Positions 37,201 through 64,000 of a stretch of DNA of 64,000 nt are shown here, piece by piece. The stretch spans positions 145,592 to 209,591 of the forward strand of contig JAQGDQ010000389.1 of assembly GCA_030141605.1 (NCBI GenBank). The letters are read 5' to 3'. The notes under the pieces were generated by a model that ran no database searches, was not told the DNA's origin, and saw only the letters and a list, made by a program, of their open reading frames with translations. Source of the DNA: Tubiluchus corallicola (Eukaryota > Priapulida > Priapulimorpha > Priapulimorphida > Tubiluchidae). The position numbers and the translations under genes are program-made. Positions within the stretch are counted from its first letter, which is position 1; each line of letters begins with the position of its first letter.

Positions 37201-38163
37201 CACAATTCCAGAAGGATAAACACCACTCTTGTCTGCATACCTTGACTGGTCAGTGTACCATTTATTTATAAATCGTCCATTGGCTACTTAAGTTAACTGA
37301 AGATAGACACTTTCTGTTGGTGTACTTTTAGAGTTCAGTGACAATTTAAATTTCCAGGTATAAAATTCCACAGATAAGCAACCCGAAGGAAAATCTGAAT
37401 GTCCACTTAGCTGCTCTATGTCGATTTAAACATACTTGTAACAATCTTTGTATCTTGTTGCACACGATAATAATAATTGTTGCACAATAGCTGTAGACTA
37501 CAACGCGCCAGGCAGATAATGGTCAGTCACTCTGCTGATTTTAGCTGGAAATTACAAAGCCAGCAATTATATAATTATAAAAATTTGCTAATAATCAATA
37601 TTTGCTAGACGCCAAAAGCGGGGAGAAGTCAGTCGGAATTTGCCGATTGTCCATATTTACCGATACTAAGCTAATACAGTAGGCACCATGTATTAGACTT
37701 ATGGTAATGTAGAATCAATCACCTAATCATGTCAAAAACATCTAGTACTGGCCGCTCTGACATACAAGCTGCACACGTGTCGTCACATGCTGGTTGGTTA
37801 CACTGATGTAATGATGTAAGCAAAGTGACAGCCTGCCAACTAGTTGTCAGCTCGTGAAACAACAGACTGTGTCCGTAGGATGCGGGACTTTTAGCGGTCC
37901 AGATTTTGTCCAATATCCGTAAAAGCGTGGTCCGGCAAACCGAAATATGAGTGTATTGCTATTTAGTATTACCATTTAGTTAACCATTTTCTATCATTTT
38001 GCTTATTTCTCACGTAGCACAATGCGTACTCAACCTATTTTAACCCTTTTTCTATTGTTTAGGTCATTTCGTGCGCGAAGGTAAAGGGTTAATCAAAGCT
38101 ACAGCATCGGCGGGAAGCGTAAAACTCTCTCAGCAGGACTGGTTCAGCTCAATGCGGTTATAG
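24082..38163 (+). CDS. FAM185A: FAM185A-like protein, eight exons
   Basis: Exons: 24082-24547, 27138-27247, 28366-28455, 30083-30209, 32674-32730, 34636-34728, 37105-37248, 38063-38163 (1188 nt, 395 aa; human FAM185A is of similar length). FAM185A is poorly characterised, with a DUF4097-like repeat of short beta strands. Seen: an Arg/Ser-rich start ([17 protein letters not shown]) that could be a mitochondrial presequence, then strand-turn repeats such as [42 protein letters not shown] and GDVAIKVS, and the family-typical C-terminus [16 protein letters not shown]. Exons 5, 6 and 7 are all phase 1-1, so they are symmetric. Odd: exon 4's donor edge and exon 7's acceptor edge each found a large minisatellite, the second filling nearly all of intron 6. 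Start codon: the first ATG is used; the next is four codons later. Identification rests on remembered family sequence. Confidence 0.9.
24659..25071. mobile_element. MITE family A, copy 3, in FAM185A intron 1
   Basis: Same orientation as copy 1: GCCGGACCTCGCTTATACGG near the left end and GCAAACCAAGATATGAGTGT at the right end, about 413 bp. Confidence 0.75.
25582..26052. mobile_element. Probable hAT-like MITE, diverged
   Basis: The left end CACTGTTCCCGCAGAATTT and the right end GTGAAAACCCTGC loosely mirror each other. The interior repeats TTTCCCTGACTT/TTTTCCATGACTTT resemble the element at 28518-28955 in reverse complement. The termini are partly decayed. Confidence 0.5.
27482..27740 (+). mobile_element. 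tRNA-derived SINE in FAM185A intron 2
   Basis: A-box-like TGGCTCAGTGTTAG at 27488-27501 and B-box-like GGGTTCAACTC at 27531-27541, then the core CATTCCAAAGACTTC and AAAAATGGTACC shared with the SINE at 3925. The 3' part differs from that copy and has no simple-repeat tail. Confidence 0.7.
27775..28345. repeat. Two adjoining minisatellites just upstream of FAM185A exon 3
   Basis: First, about ten ~39-bp units (ACAATGCACAGTTTACACT, then GTGAGATCTATATAGGTTTA), in which two subtypes, GTGAGATC and TTCTAGATC, tend to alternate. Then, from about 28160, five or six ~35-bp units of TTTGGTGGCTCCATCTGTA and TGTGAATATGTTGATG, ending about 20 bp before the acceptor of exon 3. Confidence 0.9.
28518..28955. 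mobile_element. hAT-like MITE in FAM185A intron 3
   Basis: TIRs CAGGGTTCCCACA and TGTGGGAACCCTG with 438 bp between the outer ends; this terminal sequence is common in hAT elements of animals. No clear 8-bp duplication is left. The open frame at 28662-28937 is inside it and is not a gene. Confidence 0.7.
29340..29890. repeat. Dispersed ~550-bp repeat C, copy 2
   Basis: Inverted match to 13120-13670 in ARL5 intron 3, sharing ACTAAAACTAGACAAGTTTT, ATTTCTGAAATGCTGACGC and the ends near AAGGAAGACAGGATAATTTT. Probably part of a non-autonomous DNA transposon. Confidence 0.65.
30152..31975 (+). repeat. 58-bp minisatellite founded on the FAM185A exon 4 end and 5' splice site
   Basis: The founder copy is the last ~58 coding bases of exon 4 (GTGTATGCAGATGCATCAAA ... 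ATACGCTTAG) plus donor GTAAGTTTG. About 31 near-identical units follow, each starting GTAAGT and ending CGCTTAG, so each is GT-AG bounded. Variation is mostly single-base (GATGCATC/GATGCAGC/GAGGCAGC; CTATAC/CTGTAC; GTTTG/GTGTG). 58 is not a multiple of three. Confidence 0.97.
32822..33288. mobile_element. piggyBac-type MITE, copy 2, in FAM185A intron 5
   Basis: TTAACCCTTTCATACCCG on the left and GGGACTGAAAGGGTTAA on the right; inverted copy of 10101-10543 with the same TTAA target duplication. Confidence 0.8.
33815..34306. repeat. Imperfect (CA)n microsatellite in FAM185A intron 5
   Basis: Nearly 500 bp of CACACA interrupted by CTCTTACA and similar breaks. The three open frames of 120 to 167 codons here encode only Thr/His/Ser/Leu runs. 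Confidence 0.97.
34866..37104 (+). repeat. 33-bp minisatellite founded on the FAM185A exon 7 3' splice site
   Basis: About 67 units of GCGATGTTACTGTTAC plus GCTGTACTTTCTTACAG, running right up to the true acceptor (TTCTTCCAG at 37104) of exon 7, which starts GCGATGTTGCC. Each unit is a pyrimidine tract, AG and the first bases of exon 7. The array fills about 94% of intron 6 (34729-37104). Length 33 leaves all frames open, giving artefactual frames of up to 511 codons. One frame repeats [11 protein letters not shown] or [11 protein letters not shown]. The last two units before exon 7 are in frame with it; a 31-bp unit at 37008-37038 breaks the frame further upstream. Confidence 0.97.
37608..37955. 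mobile_element. MITE family A, copy 4, in FAM185A intron 7
   Basis: Right end GTCCGGCAAACCGAAATATG then AGTGTA; the interior CGGAATTTGCCGATTGTCC matches copy 2. The left TIR is decayed, so the left end is approximate. Confidence 0.7.
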
Positions 38164-39206
38164 CAATCAGACGTTCGACCTTTCGGTCTAAAATGGTGCT
38201 AAAAACTTCTACCGGTGCTTCAGTTTCTCAACCTATGATGTCAGTTACCACTGCAGACCTATTATGTTCAATGTGCTCTTGCAAAGTCCAACATTTGTAC
38301 GGTTGCTAAGTGTTTTGTAGAAACGTGACAGAAAACCATGGCTGACTTTAACAGTGATTTGCTCAGGTTATATAATTCAGTGCTTAGCCTCAACCTCAAC
38401 TTCAACGTGGATTATCTCAACTTAGAAATAACATAGAGTGATGAACTTAGAGATATGTGAATACTTATGATATATGAATACTAGAAAAACTTACCAATTT
38501 ATGAACGATTTTGCTACGCAAACACTTAATTGTGTGTTTGTTCCGTCATTAATAATAATAATAATAATAATATTAATAATAATAATAATAATGACACTGT
38601 AGTTGATCAGTCATCTCCTCAAACTTGTATATATATCACCAAAAACTTTTTTATGTTAAAAAAGTGATTGTTTAATTTACATTATTTATACAAGCATAAT
38701 CGTCACATAATATAAATAACTTATCACAGATCAGAAAGACTATAAGAGCTCTTAAGTTTTTGTATACAATTCTATAATATCTTTAAACGATACATAGACG
38801 TCTTAAGCTTTTGTATACAATTGTATGATATCTTTCAACGATATGTAAATGTCCTAAGTTTTTGCATACCATTTTATAATATCTTAAATGATAAATAGAC
38901 GTCTTAAGTTTTTGTATACAATTCTATGATATCGTTCAACGATATGTAAATGTCTTAAGTTTTTGTATACAATTCTATGATATATTAAACGATACATAGA
39001 CGTCTTAAGTTTTTGTATACAATTCTATAATATCTTAAACGATACATAGACGTCTTAAGTTTTTGTATGCAATTCTATAATATCTTAAACGATACATAGA
39101 CGTCTTATGTTTTTGTATACAGTTCTATGAAATCTTTCAATGATACATAGACATCTTAAGTTTTTGTATACAATTCTATGATATCTTTCAACGATATGTA
39201 AACGTC
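38164..39206. other. Convergent 3' regions of FAM185A and SLC36
   Basis: About 1 kb between the two stop codons. It contains an (AAT)n microsatellite at 38549-38593 and the terminal-exon minisatellite of the transporter. No clean AATAAA was seen for either gene. Confidence 0.5.
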
Positions 39207-56849
<17,643 letters not shown>

Positions 56850-58500
56850 CTTTTTACTGAAATGTTTTAGATGACCATTGGTCAGTTGAGAAGTAATATA
56901 TAACAGTCAGCTGCCATAATTAAGCTATTTTAGCGAGCATTATATCACAATAATAATAAACTGAATTAAATTGAATGAAATATAATATACTATTAGCAAG
57001 ATTTCAATGCACGGCCAGCCTTTGTCAACAAAGTATTACAACAGTTAACTAATGTGCATCAACAATTGTGCTCAGTTTCAATGTTGAATTAGTGTGCAAA
57101 TGTAATGAGCTTCATCAGTAATCTAGTATCGTCACCATCATCACTTCTGGCAACCTGCAGCATTGTTACCACCCCGGGGTGCCTCTTCTGTGAGCTTCAA
57201 TAGGAGTAGATTACGGAGCACTGCCAAATCAGTACAAACTCTTACAGTCATAAGTCATAAGTCATTTATTTCACCCTACACATTTACAATGGTTACATAT
57301 ACAATATCTAGTGAAAGGGCCTACAATGGATATAATACAAATAAGAAATACTGCACAGGAAAAGCCTCAAACACTGTTCACTTATACACGAAGGTAAATG
57401 TGTTGCGGGCAATCAAAAAGCAGGGCTTGTTAGATTGTCCCACACAGTGACAGCAAAAAAATAATGGAGATAATCTGAAAATTTAAAGTGAATCGTGATT
57501 AGTGCTTAAAATGGAATGATGTAATGAGTCAACATTGAAGGTATAAACTTATTTAGAAAGTAATACTAATAGATCTTTAATCAGTTAACCAGTGCCAACC
57601 TGCGAGAAATTAAAGCTTTTATGTATAGAACGACTCGATAATCCGCACAGCCTTGTAAAGTAAACAAAATAAGCAAACATTATGAAAATTTATCAACGCA
57701 GCTGTTTTATTATTACGTGAGCAGATTTTATTTTATTGGATTAACAAGTTGAAAGTCCACGTGCACAGTACAGACGGAATGGAAAAAAATTTTGATCCTG
57801 CTGAATATCGAGCTAAACAAGCAGGATTGACGACGATTCACATATATTTTAGTTTTTACAAACAGAAAGATGAATTCAGTGCCCCAGTTGAAACCTTACT
57901 TTCGAAATCTATCTCAGAAAATGGACAAATTTAGCCCATACTGAAAAGGCCCCAAGGCTACGGCACTGGACACATGCAAATCTTGTCAATAAGAATTTAT
58001 GCTACCATATAGGCCACTAATTAAACTTAAACTAATTAAACGCTATTTAATCAACAATAAATAAATCTAATTATTATAATAGTAACAAAAAAATTAAGTA
58101 AACTCTCCTGCACGCTAATAAGAGCTTTCCACCGCGAGTGTAACACTATTTTTTGCTACACGCCTATGGTAGGGCTTAATAATAATACACAGTGCAATGA
58201 AAAACTTACTACTGTGTAGCCATTGCGTTTGATCCGTGCTAACAGTGACCACTAAAAACAGAGTAAACACAGCGAACAGCGTGTCTCACTTACTTAAACT
58301 CACGTCTTGCTCAGTTCGATGACCTCTATCTGAACAACAGCCAATTCGCCAAGTACTAACTTAATAGTAACAGCCATAACGGCTGCTATGGAACTTCATG
58401 TGCTCTCTGCTGTTATCGCTGACGTAGCAACTTAATAGACCAATCAGCAGGCAAGAAGGACGCATGCGCTCTTAAACGTTTAATGTTATGTCTGTTGGGT
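56850..58500 (-). promoter_or_regulatory. 5' UTR, intron and putative promoter of the SLC36 gene
   Basis: An acceptor CATTTCAG lies 8 bp upstream of the ATG (56857-56864 on the minus strand), so the 5' UTR is probably split. A likely donor GTAAGT at 58293-58288 ends a non-coding exon that would start near 58400. Just beyond is an inverted CCAAT box (CCAATCAG at about 58439). The transcription start is inferred. Repeat B copy 2 lies in the intron. Confidence 0.45.
57240..57530. repeat. Dispersed repeat B, copy 2
   Basis: Nearly identical over about 280 bp to 19210-19500, same orientation: CATAAGTCATTTATTTCACC, GGTTACATATACAATATCTA, GTGTTGCGGGCAATCAAAAA. Confidence 0.75.
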
Positions 58501-59682
58501 TTAGGACAACTATTATAAGATAGTAAGATTTCTTTCAGTCATAGCTAGAGAACGCTAATTTTTTCATGCTATTTGCACAACATATAGTAATGATTGATTG
58601 CTATAACATTCTTTACCGTCAAGAATTTGCCCAAAATAGTCATATTAGCCGAAAGCAACTATTTTTAGCTCTTAGCCTGCTCTATAGAGTGGTCTTAATT
58701 GAGACTCAATGTGCATGCATGTAATCCTCCTACGAAAATCAGATTCAATGTTTTAATTAATTAGTAGTATGACAAAGTTACATATAATATACTGCTTTAC
58801 AAAAATTTTAACCAATGCTCAATCTTGTGGAAACAATGTCAAAAATCACGTAATATGAAACATCAATTTTCTACGTTAAGAACATAGACATTTTTATTAC
58901 TACGTAATATTATTATCTATGGCAAAGACAGCATGGTTGTTCTAAGCTTTTTTGAATCATTTTTTATGAACAGAAATGTCAAAAATTGATTTTTTATTGC
59001 TGCACAAAGTAAAATAAAACAAACATTACTGCGAAACTTGTAAATACTAGTGTAACTACATAAAAAAATTCTAATTTTGCTCTCTAAATTTGCTTCATTG
59101 AGTTAATGACATCATAGCTAACATACTAAAAGTATATTAAAATTTTCATAACAGTAAAAACACTTTTCTTCTCCAGTTTTCTTGCTGCCGAATCAGCAGC
59201 GGAGTGAATATTTCGTTGTGACAGCTCAAAATTACAGACTGCTTCTCACAGCAAACACCAAGATGTCAGGTAGAAACTTTAAAAGAAATTGTAATCACAT
59301 TAATTTTTGGAATTTTATTCTTACTTCACAACACAAGCACCAAAAAACTATCGCGAAATTACATGACAAAACTGGAATATACAAGAAGATGTTAAAAAAT
59401 ATACAAGATGCTGATGAGTAAAACAATTAATTAATAAATGAAAGTTTAATAAAGAAAATTACAAAGATAAAATACAATTCCAAACATTTAAGATCAATGA
59501 AGTGTTTCAAACACCTGATAAATGAAAAATGTCACTTATAACACCAGTTATACTACATTTTAAACGACAGGCTGAATACATTATTCTCAAGAATCACTTT
59601 GAAATGCGAGATCTGGATTATTATTCTAAGGGAAAACTCTAGAGTGTCAGATAACAGCGTCTAGATGGCAGCACGAGCTCGT
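58500..59682. other. Intergenic between SLC36 and metallothionein
   Basis: AT-rich, no gene recognised. The plus-strand frame 59182-59421 resembles nothing known. A minus-strand ATTAAA at 59450-59445 could be the poly(A) signal of the metallothionein gene. Confidence 0.4.
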
Positions 59683-61065
59683 CTACTTGCAGCTGCAGTT
59701 AGTGCATTTGCAGTCTGCGCATTTACATCCTTCGTCGCAACACTTTTGTCCACACTTGCAAGAAGTACAGGTACACGGGTTGCACTTGCAATCCACTGAG
59801 CATGCGCAGTGAGCTGCTGTGCACTGGCAGTTGTCACCACATGTGCAGTTTACACATTTGCAAGCAGCTAAAAAAGTAAACAGAAAGTGTCGTCAACAAA
59901 AACAATAATAATTAATAATATCATTTGTGACAATAAAAACAAAACAATAGCAACAATAAGAACAAAAATGTACAACACTGATTAATTACAGCATGCATCT
60001 TTCTAATAAAATATTGATTTTTTTCTCACTTCACTAATCTCTCACAATAAGTGCAAATTATACTGACACCAGTAATACAACTGCAGGCTAAGGAATGCAC
60101 GCGCATGCGCAATAACAACTGTATAGAATACTTGTCGTTGTTGAAGATGTGTTGAGCCGTGTTAAATTTTAATCAATGGGCAACCAACCGGTTGAAAAAG
60201 CACTTGGACGCTTTAAAACTGAAGTTCATAACTAAATAATTATAATTATGCTTTAATTACTGGAAGCATTTTCTTATACTGGAGGTCTCTAAACTGAACA
60301 CAATTCAATTCAGTTTTGTTTTCTCAACATTAGCTAAAAACAATAATTATGTAACAATCTCGATGTATCTGAGGAGAATGCAGTTATACCTACTAAATAT
60401 TAAAAAGAACACTTAATTTTTAACTGAAAGCACAATTTAGCTGCTGTCCATTAGGAGTCTATAATAGAACAAAGTTGCTGTGATTGCAATATACTGTAAA
60501 TAATTTCTGGATACAATTTTTTTAATTACTACGAATTTTCTATAAGTTAGTTTAAAGTTGGGTAGAAGCTCCAAAATTATTAAAAATGTCGGATGCCAGT
60601 TGTCGATCTTCCCTCTACGAAGTTAGGACGCCACAGTTTTACCTTATTGAACTTTACTGCTTTCAAAATGTTTACTAAACAACTTTCGCTAATAACAGTT
60701 TATAGTTTGTTTCTGTTGGGTTAGGGTTAGTTTTTTCTGTTTTTTACTTGTCTTAAAAGCAGAGCTCTTTTATTTTAGAAGTCTTGTCTGCCCAAATAGA
60801 CGCAACGGGCATATGACGAATATTTTTACCAGCGACATCAACAGTTACTTTTAGTGTGAAAATTCCTTTAATATTTTTACACAATTTTGCCCGTCATTTT
60901 TTAAGTGCAAACTCGCATACAGTTTGATTAACTATATATTTCTGTCAGCTATACAGATTTGAAGTACACAACAAAGTCTGAAGAGTTAACCAAGAGTAAT
61001 TATATAATTATAGTGTTAACTTTTGTACCTAAAATTCTTATAACACACCTACCTGATTTTGGCAT
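59683..61065 (-). CDS. MT: Metallothionein, two exons
   Basis: Exon 1 is 61065-61053 (ATG, donor GTAGGTG) and exon 2 is 59867-59683 (acceptor TTTTTTAG, stop TAG). The product has 65 residues and 22 cysteines, in C-x-C and C-x-x-C spacing throughout: it begins MPKSAACKCVNCTCGDNCQC, includes NPCTCTSCKCGQKCCDEGC, and ends ADCKCTNCSCK. There are no aromatic residues and one histidine (position 24). Metallothioneins bind Zn, Cu and Cd in thiolate clusters in the cytosol and buffer metal and oxidative stress. The number and spacing suit two metal clusters. A first exon with only four codons plus one base is a short variant of the usual metallothionein design. TATA box about 98 bp upstream of the ATG. 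The sister-like exon at 63287 is head to head. Certain as metallothionein; which animal class it belongs to is not. Confidence 0.95.
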
Positions 61066-61162
61066 GTTGCTTGGGGTTTTTCTGATGACTTTTTCACGAG
61101 ACGTATGATTTATTCCTAGTAAAAGGGTTTGGGCTGATACGATAAGTTGCCAACTTGCCAGA

Positions 61163-61171
61163 CTTTATATA
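61163..61171 (-). promoter_or_regulatory. TATA box of the metallothionein gene
   Basis: Minus strand TATATAAAG, about 100 bp upstream of the start codon. Nearby GCCAACTTGCCA-type motifs recur below the second TATA box at 63150. No TGCRCNC core was found in the 200 bp upstream of this box. Confidence 0.6.
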
Positions 61172-61389
61172 CCAGCAGTGTTAAGACTTTGTTCTACGAT
61201 CCTGTAGCCTTGGGCAGTTTTAGCGCCATTAATCACATGACAAAGGACAGCAAACACCATGCATGTATACATTGTGTAACTTGCCATGCGGGAGGAGTGA
61301 CCAGTTTTCCTTTTTTGAAAATATTTGCCTAGCGCCCCGTGGTCGTGACGTCATTGCCAGAGAGGACGAATGTTGCCGTGGGAGGAATG

Positions 61390-61540
61390 TAGGTGAAAAT
61401 GGCGCAGGTGAAAATGGCACAGCTAAAACGGCGTAGGTAAAAATGGCACCAGTAAAAATGTCGCAGATAAAACGGCGTAGGTAAATATGGCACCAGTAAA
61501 AATGTCACAGGTAAAGATGGAACGGCAAAATGGCATGGCA
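61390..61540. repeat. Degenerate ~18-bp tandem repeat
   Basis: Repeats of the form AAAATGGCGCAGGT, AAAACGGCGTAGGT and AAAATGGCACCAGT over about 150 bp, upstream of the metallothionein promoter on the minus strand. Confidence 0.8.
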
Positions 61541-61549
61541 AAAATATAA

Positions 61550-62435
61550 TCGTCAAAGACATCTCTAACTCAATGTAAATGGTTCTGGCGATTCAGAAAC
61601 TTTTTCGTTGAGAAGCATTGCGTCTCTAAGCTGAGTCACTGAACTGGCAGAGGTGTCTTTACCTTGCTTGGATACGTCTTTCCTCTAAACAGCTAGAATC
61701 AGCAGGACGAAAAAAAACAGGACAGAGTCACCCATTCACCGACTCAATGTTGCTTAACTTCAATTGTTGAGCACTTATCAAGACTACTCTGTTATACACT
61801 TTTGTCTTTAAGCTTTGAGTTACTCAAGTTACCTAACGAATACTTAGGTCTTTATTATACATGTTATATTACTTTGTTAAGTGTATATTAGTCGCAAAAG
61901 TACATTTATACCAGGGTGAATGGGCGTATTCTGCAAATGCATGTAAATAAAAACAGCAAAAACAGCAATGGCCCGCTAGGATTTTTCAGGATTTATTTTT
62001 CATTAAACAGGGTGTTATAATTGTTATTCAGATTTAGTAAGTAACTAACTATGTAGGCCTACTGAGCACTAGCTACGCTACCCAAGTAAACTGGCAATTT
62101 GCCAGCAGCATAATTATGTCAAGTTGGCCAACCACTCGGTTCAGCATGGCAGTAATTTTTGCACACGGTACACTACACAAACGTTTTATCTTGTAACTTC
62201 TAGTATAAGCGGCAAAGCAAGAGAAATAAATAAGATAAACGGTTTTTTTTTATTTTAACAACAACGAAATTGTGTTTACTCCCTTTCTGTTTTCTCTTCT
62301 CCACTGCATTAAAATATTTCACGAAACTACAGCACTGAAATGTGCGTCAGAAATTATTTAATAAGTGTTGCCTCATTGTCCCGAATAATGCAATGGATAG
62401 GCAATCATAAGTCATTAGAATCTTATCAAACTTGA
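61550..62435. other. No feature seen
   Basis: AT-rich intergenic DNA without recognisable coding potential or clear repeat. Confidence 0.4.
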
Positions 62436-62439
62436 AAAG

Positions 62440-62600
62440 CGTGAAAAGCGAAAATTTTGGGATGCAGCCTGGATTTGAACCAGAAACCTTCTGCATAAAT
62501 TACACACGACTTTTACCAGTAATCCATCATATCTCTCAGTGGTAAAGGCAATCAAAACTTCACCCAATGATATACAAGAGATTAATAAAATAACCTGTTC
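62440..62600 (-). repeat. tRNA-derived repeat fragment
   Basis: On the minus strand GGTTCAAATCCAGGCTGC is a good B-box/T-arm, with flanks AAAAGCGAAAATTTTGGGAT like the palindrome family. An A-box is not convincing. Confidence 0.5.
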
Positions 62601-63004
62601 AAAATGAATTCAATTTATGACAAAAAATTGTTATACACACTAAGAGGGGGCCAATAGAAGTTCAAATCAGAGTGTACAATGTGTCCAAAACCTTATGGCC
62701 AATTTTTTTATGGCGAACCACCCTGTATCCAAATGCGTCCTTAGTGTAAAATGGAACATTTTGTGTTCAATATAAGACAGAATCGCTCAAACATACTTGT
62801 TTTTAAAAGTGATGTGAGTTCAAGTAATTTTGGAATCCTGTTTATTAATTAGCATTGCTTTAGTTTAATTGGTCAAAATTTAGGGCCTGGTTATAGCCTT
62901 ATTAGCTTAATGGTTAATCGATCCGCCCCACCTGAAGTCAGTGAACTGATTCGCACAGCATGACACGGCAACTTTTTAAAATTGATTGTGCCACGACATT
63001 GTTT

Positions 63005-63156
63005 TGCACACGGCACGCAAAGCAAACATAATGCCAGATTTGACTGGTGATATGATAATTATGGCAAGACTTTGCTATCGATTCTGCGCACGACATGCAT
63101 TTGTTTTGCACACGGCACGCATGCCTCACGGCATGATCTTGCCAGCCAGTATAAAA
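63005..63156 (+). promoter_or_regulatory. Metal-response-element cluster and TATA box
   Basis: Three matches to the MRE core TGCRCNC: TGCACAC at 63005-63011, TGCGCAC at 63085-63091, TGCACAC at 63107-63113. They are followed by TATAAAA at 63150-63156. MRE clusters upstream of a TATA box are how MTF-1 controls metallothionein genes. The two TGCACAC copies lie in a repeated TTTTGCACACGGCACGCA segment. Confidence 0.6.
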
Positions 63157-63286
63157 CCGAAAGGCGTAAACAAGTTGCCAGTTTTGCCAGTACTTGCCAT
63201 ACCTAAAGCGTCAAACGGTTTGTGACGTCATTGGACAAACTACTGTAGCTGCTACGCGTCGAATTTCGAAGCAATTTTTACAGAAA

Positions 63287-63302
63287 ATGGACACAAAACC
63301 AG
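63287..63302 (+). CDS. First coding exon of a second gene, probably metallothionein (partial)
   Basis: ATG GAC ACA AAA CCA G followed by donor GTGAGT: five codons plus one base (MDTKP). The gene design matches the complete metallothionein next door: a tiny exon 1 ending in G at phase 1, about 130 bp below a TATA box, with metal-response cores upstream. No second exon was found before the right edge (700 bp), so the cysteine-rich part, if it exists, lies outside. The call rests on architecture and promoter, not on protein sequence. Confidence 0.38.
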
Positions 63303-64000
63303 GTGAGTATTTCGTATAATCGTAGTTTTAAATTGTGCAGCTAATTATTAATTCGCTGTGAATTTACAATTTAATTAAAATAATTATTATGATTATTGTA
63401 GTTTAGGCAAAATGCCTGTAAAAACCTGCTTTGCAAAATAGAAAACTATAGCTTTATGCTTGCTGCATATTTTTTACTGCATAAATTGGTCCACATGCAT
63501 ATATTAGATCAAGGTTTAATCTATATTGCGCATGAAATATTTCTATCATTAAATTTTGCCTTGTAGGTTATAAGCGAATGCGTCTTTATTCTGTCCGTTG
63601 ACACAATATTCCTACAATGCTGACCCTGTTTCTGGCTTTGAAATGCTTCTACTAATTTATACTGTATTGAATCGTATATTACGTATTCATTTACAATACG
63701 TATTGAATTTCTGAACTTCTGAAACTGAAGTTTATTATTTTGTGGTGAAATAGTTATCATAGTTACAAGTTTACAACACACCCGGAATGCAGAAAGTATG
63801 GGTTCGACTCTCACCGGTGTCACAATTTTTCGGGATTTTTATTTTACTATTCTTGTGGCATTAAAGGCGGTTACTGCAGGCAATTTATTTTCAAAAAATT
63901 TCCCAATTTTTTGAAGTTTTATCAAAAATCAGTACAGTGGATGAAAGAATAATTAATTTTACAGCGTGCACGTAACTAGGTTTTTACTGTAATAATAATA
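63303..64000. other. Presumed intron; tRNA-like fragment inside
   Basis: No coding exon seen. GGGTTCGACTCTCACCGG at about 63799-63816 has a perfect B-box, but the upstream bases do not fold into a tRNA and the acceptor stem does not pair, so it is a SINE remnant at best. Confidence 0.4.

Noticed and set aside
38041-38092. TTAACCCTTT and AAAGGGTTAA only about 50 bp apart, like a mini piggyBac insertion
   Set aside because: The second motif is coding sequence of FAM185A exon 8 (EGKGLIK) and the first is its polypyrimidine tract; chance resemblance.
59182-59421. 79-codon plus-strand frame between SLC36 and the metallothionein gene
   Set aside because: No recognisable family; AT-rich, and lies in the probable 3' side of the minus-strand metallothionein gene.
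62938-63225. Overlapping frames of 63 and 79 codons on opposite strands
   Set aside because: They fall in the duplicated GCACACGGCACGC promoter region with MRE cores; codon content is not protein-like.
63750-63822. Possible tRNA gene
   Set aside because: A good B-box only; no cloverleaf, no acceptor-stem pairing.

Overview
This window is nuclear DNA from an invertebrate animal: AT-rich, with small exons, GT-AG introns of 0.4 to 7 kb, and a very heavy load of miniature transposons and minisatellites. The proteins are clearly metazoan (ARL5, FAM185A, SLC36, metallothionein). The MITE-rich introns and the SINEs with tRNA-like heads would fit an ascidian tunicate or another marine invertebrate, but the phylum is not settled by the sequence. 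No viral, plasmid or bacterial system and no CRISPR array was seen.

Layout. (1) 1-2404: two exons on the minus strand of a TMEM214-like gene that runs off the left edge. (2) 2405-2651: a compact head-to-head promoter with a perfect CRE palindrome. (3) 2652-19744 (+): complete six-exon ARL5, an Arf-like GTPase of 178 residues, followed by a repeat-rich 3' region to about 23.8 kb. (4) 24082-38163 (+): complete eight-exon FAM185A, 395 residues. (5) 56849-39207 (-): complete ten-coding-exon SLC36-type amino acid transporter, 448 residues, tail to tail with FAM185A. (6) 61065-59683 (-): two-exon metallothionein of 65 residues. Facing it, at 63287 (+), is a tiny first exon behind a TATA box and three metal-response-element cores, probably a second metallothionein cut by the right edge. 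All exon chains were joined by hand, and frame and phase close in every complete gene.

The most striking feature is a set of minisatellites rooted in gene edges. Five of the roughly fifteen arrays carry in every unit a piece of the neighbouring exon and its boundary: the 3' end and 5' splice site of ARL5 exon 3 (47 bp, about 11 copies), of FAM185A exon 4 (58 bp, about 31 copies) and of SLC36 exon 6 (about 89 bp, about 16 copies); the 3' splice site of FAM185A exon 7 (33 bp, about 67 copies); and the last codons plus stop of SLC36 (about 50 bp, about 10 copies). The result is long runs of decoy donors or acceptors directly beside the real ones. In FAM185A the 33-bp acceptor unit is a multiple of three and translates to a beta-strand-like 11-mer, so a shifted acceptor would add protein repeats rather than break the frame.

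Mobile DNA includes piggyBac-type TTAA MITEs, hAT-type MITEs with visible 8-bp duplications, pogo/Tigger-like elements (one nested in another), a TIR family with four copies of which one has a 57-bp internal expansion, two related tRNA-derived SINEs, a 263-bp near-perfect palindrome carrying tRNA B-box sequence, and a LINE reverse-transcriptase fragment.
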